Shown in pieces: positions 44,925-53,362 of a stretch of 62,318 nucleotides of DNA. Origin of the DNA: Planctomycetota bacterium (GTDB taxonomy: Bacteria; Planctomycetota; Planctomycetia; Pirellulales; UBA1268); the NCBI GenBank assembly GCA_014238855.1, contig JABAAH010000004.1, forward strand, positions 1 through 62,318. Direction: 5' to 3'. Position 1 is the first letter of the stretch. Every line of letters starts with the position of its first letter. Both the position numbers and the translations under genes were made by a program. Below the pieces are notes generated by a model that saw nothing but the letters and a program-made list of their open reading frames with translations, did not search any database and had not been told where the DNA came from.

Positions 44925-46415
44925 TCACTGTGACGACAGATATCGTTTATACGCGTTGTCGAGTTCTTCCGGGCTTTTTTCACATAGCTTCCAGAGTGTT
45001 TCATGCTCTGCAGTTCCGCGGTAGAGCCGAACAAGATACTCGACAAATGCATCGCGGTAACGGCCGTGTTCACCATTGATGAAGAAATCAGCAAGACCAG
45101 ACAGCTGGCTATATATTTTTGGTAATTCTGGTTCGTTCTGTAATGCTTTCCTGCCAAGTTTTGCTAGTTTTCGGAGTGGTAGAAAAAAACTATCAGTGAG
45201 TAGTCGTTCTTTTGCTGCCGGAACACGTCCGCTATTGCGTCCCCCGACAATGAATCCAAATTCAGTTTTTACAATGCTTTCCATGTAGCAGGCAGCAGCT
45301 TCCATCGCCCAGATGCCATGCTGATTACCAGCGACTGGATTTGTTGGCCAACATTCTGCAAAAAGCTGATGAGTTGCTTCGTGCTCTACGGTTTGTTCGT
45401 CAGAGTCGGGGCTGTCAAAAAACCATGTCGTTTGTGTGGGTGTCCAGTACATGCCAAGACTTTTCCCGACGTTTGGTTCCAATGACTGCAAGTTGTTGAT
45501 GTATTCTTCACGATTGGCAAGTAAGATCGCCTTGGATGAACTCGCTGGGCGAGGCCTGGCTTGCCCATTGATTCTGGAATTTACTTCTGCTGGCGTCATT
45601 ACGAAACCACCAAAAACTTGTCGCCATATAAAACGAGTCAGTTCGAGACGCTCTGCGAAGTCACCAGCCTTCGCGATCCCGGCCGTCGACTCGATATTCC
45701 AGTGGTCACAAACAAATAGTTCAATTGCGTTGGTAGATTGTGGGCTTAATATGTTTGGCACCAGAGATGGGCCTTGGGGAGCCGGTAGCGTGATGCTTTT
45801 CCCATTTCTCGTCCACCCGTTTTCAGAAGAGTACTCTTTTCTCTGGGCACGTTGGCGTGCAGCATTTGGCCAGACCCATTGGTCGTCATCTCTCACATAT
45901 CCAAGAGCTCGCCTGCCAAGTTTATGGTTAGGATCTTCACGAACAACTCGGACGAGTAGGCGGATAGCTTCACTACTCGATTTCAAATGACGGCGGGTAG
46001 ACAGTTCTCGCTGTTTTTCAATTTCAGTTTTAGCTCTTTCAAAAAAATGATGAGCCCGCTGTTTCCGAAGAAGCATGAATGCTGACCACAACGACCTGCT
46101 CGATTCTTTAAGCCAGCCGGGCCCGTGAGTATCTTTATCGATACAAGCAATAATCTGTGCATCAACTTGAGTAACTTCGTCTGGCAATGGCCAATTACGA
46201 ATAAAGCGTGCCAATTTTGTATCGCCACAAGCATCGGCTCTCTTCACAATGTCTAGGCAGCAATCCTTCCATTCAGCATCAGTAGGTTTTTCAGTACCAA
46301 CATGTCGTACAAGCTGTGCATCAATATTGTCAGCAAGAAGTCTCTGCTGGCCGCAGAAACAACTGATGGTAATGAGACAAGAGGCTAGGAAGACCGTAAG
46401 ACACTTAACCTTCAT
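44925..46415 (-). CDS. Secreted or lipid-anchored HExxH protein (DUF1570-like)
   Basis: A 496-residue exported protein. ATG 46415 starts a signal sequence (MKVKCLTVFLASCLITISCF) with Cys residues near its end, so a lipoprotein is possible. Residues 345-349 read HEATH, the HExxH zinc motif, in EHEATHQLFAECWP. Downstream, MEAAACYMESI with a Glu may give a third ligand. Planctomycetes have a family of such DUF1570-like predicted zincin proteases; activity here is inferred from the motif only. It begins 11 bases after the sugar isomerase stop, so the two are co-transcribed. Confidence 0.8.
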   Translation of the reverse strand: MKVKCLTVFLASCLITISCFCGQQRLLADNIDAQLVRHVGTEKPTDAEWKDCCLDIVKRADACGDTKLARFIRNWPLPDEVTQVDAQIIACIDKDTHGPGWLKESSRSLWSAFMLLRKQRAHHFFERAKTEIEKQRELSTRRHLKSSSEAIRLLVRVVREDPNHKLGRRALGYVRDDDQWVWPNAARQRAQRKEYSSENGWTRNGKSITLPAPQGPSLVPNILSPQSTNAIELFVCDHWNIESTAGIAKAGDFAERLELTRFIWRQVFGGFVMTPAEVNSRINGQARPRPASSSKAILLANREEYINNLQSLEPNVGKSLGMYWTPTQTTWFFDSPDSDEQTVEHEATHQLFAECWPTNPVAGNQHGIWAMEAAACYMESIVKTEFGFIVGGRNSGRVPAAKERLLTDSFFLPLRKLAKLGRKALQNEPELPKIYSQLSGLADFFINGEHGRYRDAFVEYLVRLYRGTAEHETLWKLCEKSPEELDNAYKRYLSSQ

Positions 46416-46425
46416 GGTGTCGGTG

Positions 46426-47427
46426 TTAGTCCTCTTTGTCAAAAGCTGCATCAAACTGTCGATTGCTTGGAGCGAAATCAATGTTTTGAACAAATTCACA
46501 TGCTTCGGTCGCACCGTGTTCACGATCCATGCCACAGTCTTCCCACTCGACAGACAACGGGCCGCTATAGCCAATATCATTAAGGGCCCGAATAATTTCT
46601 TCAAAGTCGACGCCACCGCGGCCCGGCGAACGAAAGTCCCAACCGCGGCGGGGGTCTCCAAAATTAAGGTGGCTACCGAGAATACTCCCTTTGCCATTAA
46701 GTAGAACAACTGCGTCCTTGATGTGCACGTGATAGATGCGGTCAGGGAACGTTCGGATGAATTCAACTGGGTCGACACCTTGCCAGTGAAGATGACTCGG
46801 GTCAAAGTTAAAACCAAATTCTTCCCGGTACTCGACTGCTTCAAGCGCTCTTTGGGCGGTAAGAATATCGAATGCAATTTCAGTTGGGTGTACCTCCAAC
46901 GCAAAACGCACACCTGATTCAGCAAAAACATCTAGAATGGGATTCCATCGGTCTGCAAAATCTTTAAAACCAGCATCAATCATTGATTCAGGAACTGGTG
47001 GAAAAGAGTATAAGAGATGCCAGATGCTCGAGCCAGTAAATCCATTCACAACAGACACGCCAAGCTTCTTTGCAGCTCTGGCAGTTTGCATTACTTCTTC
47101 AGCAGCTCGTTGACTAACACCCTCCGGGTCACCGTCACCCCAGATGTATGGAGGGAGGATTGCTTTATGTCGTTCGTCCACACGGTCACAAACAGCCTGT
47201 CCAACAAGGTGGCAAGAAATTGCATGCACCATCAGGTCGTGCTGCTCCAGAAGGTCACGTTTGGTTGAGCAGTAGCTCTCATCAGCAATTGCTTTATCAA
47301 CTTCAAAATGATCTCCCCAGCAGGCCAACTCAAGTCCTTGGTATCCAAACTCACTAGCTTTTCGGGCAAGATTTTCCAGCGGCATGTCGGCCCATTGGCC
47401 TGTGAATAGTGTGACAGGACGGCCCAT
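46426..47427 (-). CDS. Sugar phosphate isomerase/epimerase (xylose isomerase-like TIM barrel)
   Basis: A 333-residue TIM-barrel enzyme. ATG 47427 ([12 protein letters not shown]) is supported by AAGGAG nine bases upstream (47437-47442). Likely metal-ligand positions are in ALEVHPTEI (Glu), [10 protein letters not shown] (Asp and His), HVHIKD (His) and SVEWED (Glu), the pattern of the AP-endonuclease-2/xylose-isomerase-like family. Substrate is unknown; relatives act on inositol, hydroxypyruvate or keto-sugars. It starts a pair with the HExxH protein. Confidence 0.88.
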   Translation of the reverse strand: MGRPVTLFTGQWADMPLENLARKASEFGYQGLELACWGDHFEVDKAIADESYCSTKRDLLEQHDLMVHAISCHLVGQAVCDRVDERHKAILPPYIWGDGDPEGVSQRAAEEVMQTARAAKKLGVSVVNGFTGSSIWHLLYSFPPVPESMIDAGFKDFADRWNPILDVFAESGVRFALEVHPTEIAFDILTAQRALEAVEYREEFGFNFDPSHLHWQGVDPVEFIRTFPDRIYHVHIKDAVVLLNGKGSILGSHLNFGDPRRGWDFRSPGRGGVDFEEIIRALNDIGYSGPLSVEWEDCGMDREHGATEACEFVQNIDFAPSNRQFDAAFDKED

Positions 47428-47622
47428 TTCGGTGAACTCCTTAAAAGCGTGAAAGCAAAGCATTTGATGAAAAGTAGAAAAAGAGTTATCTGTTTTTACT
47501 TCTTAAATTCTGGCAGATTTTCTGTGACTTGAAAACCAGTCGATGTATTGATTGTAAAGAAACAACTTTTCTACGCACCGAAATAAAGTACACGAACCCG
47601 TGCACGGCACAATCGGCCAGTT

Positions 47623-48807
47623 TTAGCGCCTGATGACGCCACGGAGAAGCAGGCAACCCCAAGCAGCAATTAAGGCATTTCCTCCCCAGACTGCGATGGG
47701 GGGTAAATCACCGGCTTTTGCTTCGGAGACACCGGCCATGAAAATAGGGTAATAGATAAGAAGTATCGGCAGAAAGCAGAGAAAAAAACTTGTTAGGAAA
47801 TCAGCATTTCGCATGCGAATGGCCATCGGAGCACCCACGAGCACAAAAGCAAGACAGCTAAATCCGTTCGCCCAACGCCTCCACGGCTCCATGGCAATGC
47901 GATTAAGACGACCCTGTGCGAAATCAATTAGTGCTTGCTGATCGGCGGAGTGCTGCGGAGTTGAGAGTTCAGCATGGCCGGTCAGAAATGCCTCAGCAAG
48001 CCGACCGGCAATCTGCTGCTCCGCTTGGTGTATTTGCTTAAGAACATCCTTTTTTGCCTCAGCAAAATCACCCATAGCTATTTGAGACGGCCTCTTGGAT
48101 GAGAAATCGTTCTTACCAATCGAGTCAAGCGGAATAACTCGTTCAATGGTATCTGGGAAGGCGACCTCGACGTCACCAACTCGTACGATTCCATTTGTAC
48201 AAATAGCGGTAATGGTTCCGCTTTTGGCATCAGTCTTTAGTTCAGCTTCCATTGCTGAGAGCGTAACGGAGGGACTTGAGTCGTTCGGCTGGAATGACAT
48301 TGTTGGTCGAATAAGCCGACGTCCTTGGACGCCTTTTACGTTAATCGCTAATTTATCGGTACTATAGGATCGTTGCTGCTGTAATCGGCTGTAGATAATT
48401 TCCTCAAGGCTCCGGACAACAACACCTCGAACACCCTCACGCCCCCAGGATACAGCGATGTCATTAAGCCAGACGCAGCTAAGGCTAATGGCTACTGCCA
48501 AGAGAGCAATTGGATAGATAATTGCCATTGGAGTAATGCCTGCTGCCTTCAGAGCCGTAATTTCATTGGAGCTAGAAAAACGTCCAAAAACACTTGCGAC
48601 TGCGAATAGCATTGTTCCGGGAACAGCGAACCGCATGGCATCAGGTAAGACATATGGAACGAGTGCTATTATTTGAAGCAACCCCAGTCCCTGCTGCTGT
48701 GCTTCCTTTGTAAGACCGATAACAAGCATGAAGAGGGTAAGGGCTGTAAGTGCAACAAGAAAAACTTGCAGCATTTCTGAGAGCACATACCGAGTAATTA
48801 TTTTCAT
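47623..48807 (-). CDS. LptF/LptG-family permease (YjgP/YjgQ)
   Basis: A 394-residue inner-membrane protein with three N-terminal membrane segments, a periplasmic beta-jellyroll region of about 200 residues, and three C-terminal segments, the LptF/G plan. ATG 48807 (MKIITRYVLSEML) fits the family start. In the Lpt machine, LptF and LptG with the ATPase LptB lift LPS out of the inner membrane. Only one such permease gene lies here and lptB is absent, so a homodimer or a remote partner is possible. It follows the PP2C gene by 56 bases on the same strand. Confidence 0.88.
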   Translation of the reverse strand: MKIITRYVLSEMLQVFLVALTALTLFMLVIGLTKEAQQQGLGLLQIIALVPYVLPDAMRFAVPGTMLFAVASVFGRFSSSNEITALKAAGITPMAIIYPIALLAVAISLSCVWLNDIAVSWGREGVRGVVVRSLEEIIYSRLQQQRSYSTDKLAINVKGVQGRRLIRPTMSFQPNDSSPSVTLSAMEAELKTDAKSGTITAICTNGIVRVGDVEVAFPDTIERVIPLDSIGKNDFSSKRPSQIAMGDFAEAKKDVLKQIHQAEQQIAGRLAEAFLTGHAELSTPQHSADQQALIDFAQGRLNRIAMEPWRRWANGFSCLAFVLVGAPMAIRMRNADFLTSFFLCFLPILLIYYPIFMAGVSEAKAGDLPPIAVWGGNALIAAWGCLLLRGVIRR

Positions 48808-48863
48808 GGGCCGCAATCCTTCGCTGGCCTAAGGGCTTGTAAGTGAATTCGTAGAGGGAAGTT

Positions 48864-50240
48864 TCAAGCAGGTCCGTTGGGTTCAGATTTTGTCAACTGA
48901 TTTGAATTGATGGTGTCATGAAACGTGCGAAGTCCATTGAATATCGTTTGTGTTGCCAAGGAGAAATTGCCTGCATCCACAGCACTCTTGGAGTCTTGGA
49001 TCGACTTTTCGAGTGTATGAGATTGCTCTGTGAGGTTGTTTTCTGCAAGCTCATTCTGTGCGTGGCACAAAGACCGAATGATACGGTTGAATAGTTTTTG
49101 AGAGGGTGTGCTGTCGTAATAGCGGTAGGGCGCCTTCCCGAGAGTAGCTCCCCGACCTGGGGTAATCATTTTGATTTTCCTTCTCGGTTTTATCAGAGCG
49201 AAACTAAAAAATGAACCGAAAACAGATCCAAGCGACAGTCCCATCATGATAATGCTGGCTGCAAGAAATGTTCGTCGGAGAAATTCATCAGTTTCAATAG
49301 ATTTGTAAGCAGAATAGGATGCTAGGCAAAGGAAAAAACTGATGCCTGCCATGCCGAGAAAAATCCAAGGACGGCGATGGCTTGCTCGGTTGCCGCCATC
49401 ATCTTCAAGTGGCCAAGGGGCCTCTCTTTTTGAATACTGGGTTACTTCTTGAGGGCCGGCTTTGACAAGAATGACAGTAGTGTTGTCTGGTGCACCTCGT
49501 ACAAGCGCAAGCCCAACGAGAGCGGTTGTAGCGTCTTCTAGCGAGAGTCCTGAAGCAAAGAATGCTATTTCTTCGTCACTCAGTGTTCCTGAAAGACCGT
49601 CACTACAAAGGACAAATAAATCATTCTTCTCAACAGGGAATGGTCCTTCGAGATCAAGATCAAGATCACTGTGGGGGCCCATTGAGCGAGTAATAATGTT
49701 TTTTGGAACACTTGGAAGATTCGCGGCCGGTTTGAGTTCGTTTTGCACACTCGCTGCGGCAATTTCCCAGGCGAGTGAATGATCACATGAAAGTTGCTCA
49801 ATCTTGTTCTCACGAATTCGATAGATACGGCTGTCACCAACATGCCCGAGAACAACTCCCTGAGGAAGCACCACCATTGCCGAACAGGTCGTTCCCATAC
49901 CCTTGTAGCTGGGATCATGCTCACCTTTGGAATGAATTTCTTTATTAGCTTGAGAAAGACTCAAGGAGAGAGCAAGCGGTGGTGATGATTCTGGCTTGAG
50001 GTCACTATAGATTTTAGGGATACGTGTAACCGCAATACGACTCGCTTCTTCACCACCCGCATGGGCACCCATGCCATCGGCAATAATAAACAGCCATCCA
50101 TGCTTCTTGAATGCGGTCGAGGATTCGGCAGGTACGGCTACAGCTGAATCCTGATTGTTCGACCGTCTGCGTCCTACATGAGAACGTACGTGATATTGAA
50201 GAGTGTTGCCCTGTCCCACTGAAATGCCTCGCGAGCTCAT
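48864..50240 (-). CDS. PP2C-family Ser/Thr protein phosphatase with membrane segments
   Basis: A 458-residue protein. The N-terminal 255 residues form a PP2C domain with metal-binding residues in RSNNQDS, ADGMGAHAGGEEAS, GHVGDSRIYRI, CSDGLSGTLSDEEI and GAPDNTTVI. Two membrane segments lie about residues 292-312 and 327-350, then a cytoplasmic tail of about 100 residues. It would dephosphorylate Ser/Thr proteins, opposing Hanks-type kinases, of which planctomycetes have many; no kinase gene adjoins. Confidence 0.93.
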   Translation of the reverse strand: MSSRGISVGQGNTLQYHVRSHVGRRRSNNQDSAVAVPAESSTAFKKHGWLFIIADGMGAHAGGEEASRIAVTRIPKIYSDLKPESSPPLALSLSLSQANKEIHSKGEHDPSYKGMGTTCSAMVVLPQGVVLGHVGDSRIYRIRENKIEQLSCDHSLAWEIAAASVQNELKPAANLPSVPKNIITRSMGPHSDLDLDLEGPFPVEKNDLFVLCSDGLSGTLSDEEIAFFASGLSLEDATTALVGLALVRGAPDNTTVILVKAGPQEVTQYSKREAPWPLEDDGGNRASHRRPWIFLGMAGISFFLCLASYSAYKSIETDEFLRRTFLAASIIMMGLSLGSVFGSFFSFALIKPRRKIKMITPGRGATLGKAPYRYYDSTPSQKLFNRIIRSLCHAQNELAENNLTEQSHTLEKSIQDSKSAVDAGNFSLATQTIFNGLRTFHDTINSNQLTKSEPNGPA

Positions 50241-50406
50241 TCACGGTGAACGTTCCGGCCTACGCCACCACAACAGTATCAATTAGTAAAAGTAAGAAAT
50301 GTAGCAGGATTGGGGGGAAGTTTCTCATTCTAAATCATCGTTTTTGAGGCTAAGAAAGGCTGATCTGGTCTAGTTTGATCAAATAAATCGTCCTAATCTT
50401 GCAATT

Positions 50407-51042
50407 ATGATGTTCAATCGCATGCAAAATCCGTTTCTTCAAGAATCACGAATCCGGTGCCACTTGGGTCGCTGCTTGCGGAAATTGTCTTCAAAAGTCT
50501 CTTCATTAGAGGCCATGCTCTATGTAGGACTGCTTCTTTCATTCTCGATTGGCTGCGTTCAAAGACGAATGACGATAAGGAGTAATCCACCGGGTGCACT
50601 TGTTTATGTCGATGATTACCAAGTCGGCACAACACCCGTATCAACAGATTTTGTTTATTACGGTACAAGAAAGATTCGTCTCATTAAGGACGGGTACGAC
50701 ACCCTTACTGTTCAGCAGCCATTTCCGGTTCCTTGGTACGAAATCTTTCCTCTGGATTTTGTGACTGAAAATCTTTGGCCCTGGGAAATTCGTGATGAGC
50801 GAGTGGTTGACTTGGCAATGGTCCCCATGGGGACTGTTCCTGTCGAGACAGTTGTTAGCCGGGCTGAATTGGCGAGACGTTCTGCCGGCAGTGGACCACC
50901 AGTTCCTGTGGCTCCCGTAGCCGTGCCACCCCGTTCACTTCCGCCAGGTGCATCCACGGCCTCGCCAAATGTGTTACCGCAGGCTCCGGTCGAGCCACTT
51001 CCGCTACCAAGCACTGGGCCTGTGTTTCCAACACCGCAATAA
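50407..51042 (+). CDS. PEGA-domain lipoprotein-like protein
   Basis: A 211-residue protein whose middle (about residues 55-100) is a PEGA domain: RSNPPGALVYVDDYQVGTTP and IRLIKDGYDTL, a small surface beta domain. A hydrophobic segment ending SIGC (near residue 50) suggests lipid attachment; a shorter start at ATG 50515 would place the signal peptide at the N-terminus and is equally likely. The last 70 residues are Pro/Val/Ser-rich and disordered. It is divergent from the PP2C gene. Function unknown; envelope location likely. Confidence 0.75.
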   Translation: MMFNRMQNPFLQESRIRCHLGRCLRKLSSKVSSLEAMLYVGLLLSFSIGCVQRRMTIRSNPPGALVYVDDYQVGTTPVSTDFVYYGTRKIRLIKDGYDTLTVQQPFPVPWYEIFPLDFVTENLWPWEIRDERVVDLAMVPMGTVPVETVVSRAELARRSAGSGPPVPVAPVAVPPRSLPPGASTASPNVLPQAPVEPLPLPSTGPVFPTPQ

Positions 51043-51082
51043 TTGCGATGAGCTAATTACTGTTCTATGGCATAATCATGCT

Positions 51083-52360
51083 ATGTCTTTGTCATCCGAA
51101 AAAGAAGATTTTTGCTCTCGTCAGCAACTTGAGGTAACCCAGCTGCAACGGTTGAATGCAATGCTTGCAGAAGTACTTCCTGCGAATAACTTCTACCGTG
51201 AAAAACTTTCTGGACGACAGACACCAGTTCAGTCACTTGATGAACTCTCTGGCTTTCCATGGACGACAAAATCTGAACTTGTTGGGAACGTTGATACCGT
51301 CTCTGCCCGAAACCGAACGTGGAGTGATGAACACTACGTCCGTTTCCACCAGACGAGTGGTACCAGCGGACGTCCGCTTCAAATTTGGGATACACGAGCT
51401 GATTGGGAATGGTGGATGGCATGTTGGAAGTTCATTTACGGAAGAGCATGCCTGCAGCCGGGTGAGCCGGTTTTTATCGCAGCTTCATTCGGTCCCTACA
51501 TTGGCTTTTGGAGTGCTTTTGAAGGGGCCGTGGCAAGCGGTGGGAGGGCAATTCCATCGGGAGGGTTATCAAGTATCGCTCGGCTGGAACTGCTGCAAAA
51601 AACAGAAGCAAAGGTACTTGTAGCAACTCCAACGTACGCGTTGCATCTAGCAGAAGTTGCGAAGGAGCAGGGATATGATCCGTCCACGTCGACTATTCGC
51701 TGCATTATTGTTGCTGGTGAACCTGGCGGTTCCTTGGATTCAGTCCGGCGTCGGCTCGCCTCTACTTGGGGGGCTGATGTATTGGACCATGCCGGCGCGA
51801 CGGAGATCGGTCCGTGGGGCGTAGGGTGGCTGCAACATCCTGGACTTGAGGTCTTGGAGGAATGGTTTCATCCAGAATTTCGTGCGATCGCAGCAGATCG
51901 ACCGGCCCGGCAGGGTGAAATGGCTGAATTGGTGCTGACAACGCTCGGTCGTAGTGGCTGTCCAGTCATTCGTTATCGAACAGGTGATGTCGTGAAACCA
52001 GCATGGCCAACACATCAGGAAATTGCAGAAGGTCGTTCGCCTAGGGTGTGGCTTCAGGGTGGAATCTTGGGCCGAACCGATGACATGTTGGTCATTCGGG
52101 GTGTCAATATTTTTCCATCTGCGGTGGAAAATATAATAAAAAGCTTTCCGGAAGTTGTTGAACATAGGCTCACGGTGAATCGTGAAGGAAATCTGGATAT
52201 GTTGAGTGTCGAAATCGAGGACCAACTAGCTTCTCCTGCTAGGGTAGGTCAAGAATTACATGTTCGACTTGGTCTTCGGATAGAAGTGAACGTGGTTCCT
52301 GCTGGCGCATTGCCTCGATTTGAAGGTAAAGCTCGGAGAGTGATTGATAACCGTGAATAG
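51083..52360 (+). CDS. Phenylacetate-CoA ligase-like adenylate-forming enzyme (PaaK-type)
   Basis: A 425-residue AMP-forming ligase: activates a carboxylic acid with ATP, then CoA. It shows the P-loop HQTSGTSGRPL, AGEPGGSLDSVRR, DHAGATEIGPWG, YRTGDVV and the C-terminal FPSAVENII segment of PaaK-type enzymes. ATG 51083 (MSLSSEKEDF) is used; a longer open frame upstream overlaps the PEGA gene and is not coding-like. No paa catabolic genes adjoin, so the acid is unknown; orphan PaaK relatives often serve natural products or cell-wall modification. DUF971 follows 16 bases downstream. Confidence 0.85.
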   Translation: MSLSSEKEDFCSRQQLEVTQLQRLNAMLAEVLPANNFYREKLSGRQTPVQSLDELSGFPWTTKSELVGNVDTVSARNRTWSDEHYVRFHQTSGTSGRPLQIWDTRADWEWWMACWKFIYGRACLQPGEPVFIAASFGPYIGFWSAFEGAVASGGRAIPSGGLSSIARLELLQKTEAKVLVATPTYALHLAEVAKEQGYDPSTSTIRCIIVAGEPGGSLDSVRRRLASTWGADVLDHAGATEIGPWGVGWLQHPGLEVLEEWFHPEFRAIAADRPARQGEMAELVLTTLGRSGCPVIRYRTGDVVKPAWPTHQEIAEGRSPRVWLQGGILGRTDDMLVIRGVNIFPSAVENIIKSFPEVVEHRLTVNREGNLDMLSVEIEDQLASPARVGQELHVRLGLRIEVNVVPAGALPRFEGKARRVIDNRE

Positions 52361-52376
52361 TTAAAAGGTGCTTTGA

Positions 52377-52685
52377 TTGAGTGAATACCGGCCGCAAGGC
52401 ATCCGCCGCTGTGAGAATGGTGGTATTGAAATTGATTGGAACGATGGTGTGCAGTCAGAGTATTCCGCAAAGAATCTCCGCGATGCTTGTCCTTGCGCTA
52501 CGTGTCGTGAAAAGCGGACAGTTCCAGCAGATAGAAATCCACTCCAAGTACTAGAGCCTTCAGAACTCGTAGCGTTAACAATTCGTGAGATGCAGCCTGT
52601 CGGGCAGTATGCATACAAGATTTTCTTTTCCGATGGGCACGACAGTGGCATATATACGCTGGAATATCTGCGTGAATTAGGTTGA
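52377..52685 (+). CDS. DUF971 family protein
   Basis: A 102-residue protein of the DUF971 family (related to the N-terminal domain of gamma-butyrobetaine hydroxylase). The pattern IEIDWNDGVQSEYSAKNLRDACPCATC with its Cys residues and the end FFSDGHDSGIYTLEYLREL is family-wide. The start is TTG 52377; AAAAGG at 52363-52368 lies eight bases before it. The role is unsettled; a zinc or iron-sulfur-linked function has been suggested for the family. It ends tail-to-tail with the AhpD-like gene, the stops abutting with no gap. Confidence 0.88.
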   Translation: MSEYRPQGIRRCENGGIEIDWNDGVQSEYSAKNLRDACPCATCREKRTVPADRNPLQVLEPSELVALTIREMQPVGQYAYKIFFSDGHDSGIYTLEYLRELG

Positions 52686-53228
52686 TCACACTTTCATAAT
52701 TCCCACGGTCGCAGCGTTGACCACTGCAGCAATCCGGATTGCGTCGTGACAGGCATCTTCACTCACGTTGAGTTGGAGAAGACTAGATTCATGGCTCTTC
52801 AGGCACATCTCGCAGCCGGCGAGTGCAGCACATGCGAGGCTCATGAGTTCGAAGTCAGCTTTTGATGTAGCTGGCTGGTTCATGCGATTCATTCGAAGGC
52901 GGGCTGGGCGAGCTGTGTAGCTCTCCTTTCCAATCATGTGGCGAAAGCGGTAATACACCGTATTCATTGCCATGATTCCCCCAGCGGCGATTGCATCACT
53001 AATAATTGGGTCACTACCTTCTCCAATCGCTTCTCTCAAATCCGTTTTAATGGCTAAAACAATCTCATCCGACCGGATAAAATGTCCGCATGACAGGGCT
53101 ATACCCAACGCCTGGGTTGCCTGGAGGTTTTCTCCTGTCAGGACGCTCGATATGTTGAGGCGAATATCTTTCAGTTCGTCCGGCAGTGCTTCACAGAGAT
53201 TATCGAGGGTAGGAGTTGGTATCGACAT
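52686..53228 (-). CDS. AhpD-like carboxymuconolactone decarboxylase-family protein
   Basis: A 180-residue helical protein. The motif GCEMCLKSHE (Cys-x-x-Cys-x-x-x-His) in the C-terminal half is the AhpD active site that reduces peroxides via a thiol pair. It is an alkylhydroperoxidase-type protein, but with no ahpC partner nearby, so the donor and acceptor are unknown. It is divergent from carB, which starts 135 bases upstream of this gene on the plus strand. Confidence 0.88.
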   Translation of the reverse strand: MSIPTPTLDNLCEALPDELKDIRLNISSVLTGENLQATQALGIALSCGHFIRSDEIVLAIKTDLREAIGEGSDPIISDAIAAGGIMAMNTVYYRFRHMIGKESYTARPARLRMNRMNQPATSKADFELMSLACAALAGCEMCLKSHESSLLQLNVSEDACHDAIRIAAVVNAATVGIMKV

Positions 53229-53362
53229 GGTGATTTTCTCCTTCAGGGGTCAAATGAAGTGGTGCTTTTCCGTGAATTGTAGCCGTTTATTGAACGAATG
53301 GGGGTCAGGATGCTAGAGTCGACGAAATTTGTTTTTTTACCTCGTTAAAAAGACCCTGCCAA

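Noticed and set aside
45436-45990. A 184-codon plus-strand frame antisense to the HExxH protein
   Set aside because: It is Ser/Arg-rich with no start signal; the minus-strand protein has a signal peptide and a zinc motif.
46416-46931. Long N-terminal extension of the HExxH protein
   Set aside because: The open frame runs antisense-free over the isomerase gene in another frame; the signal peptide begins at 46415.
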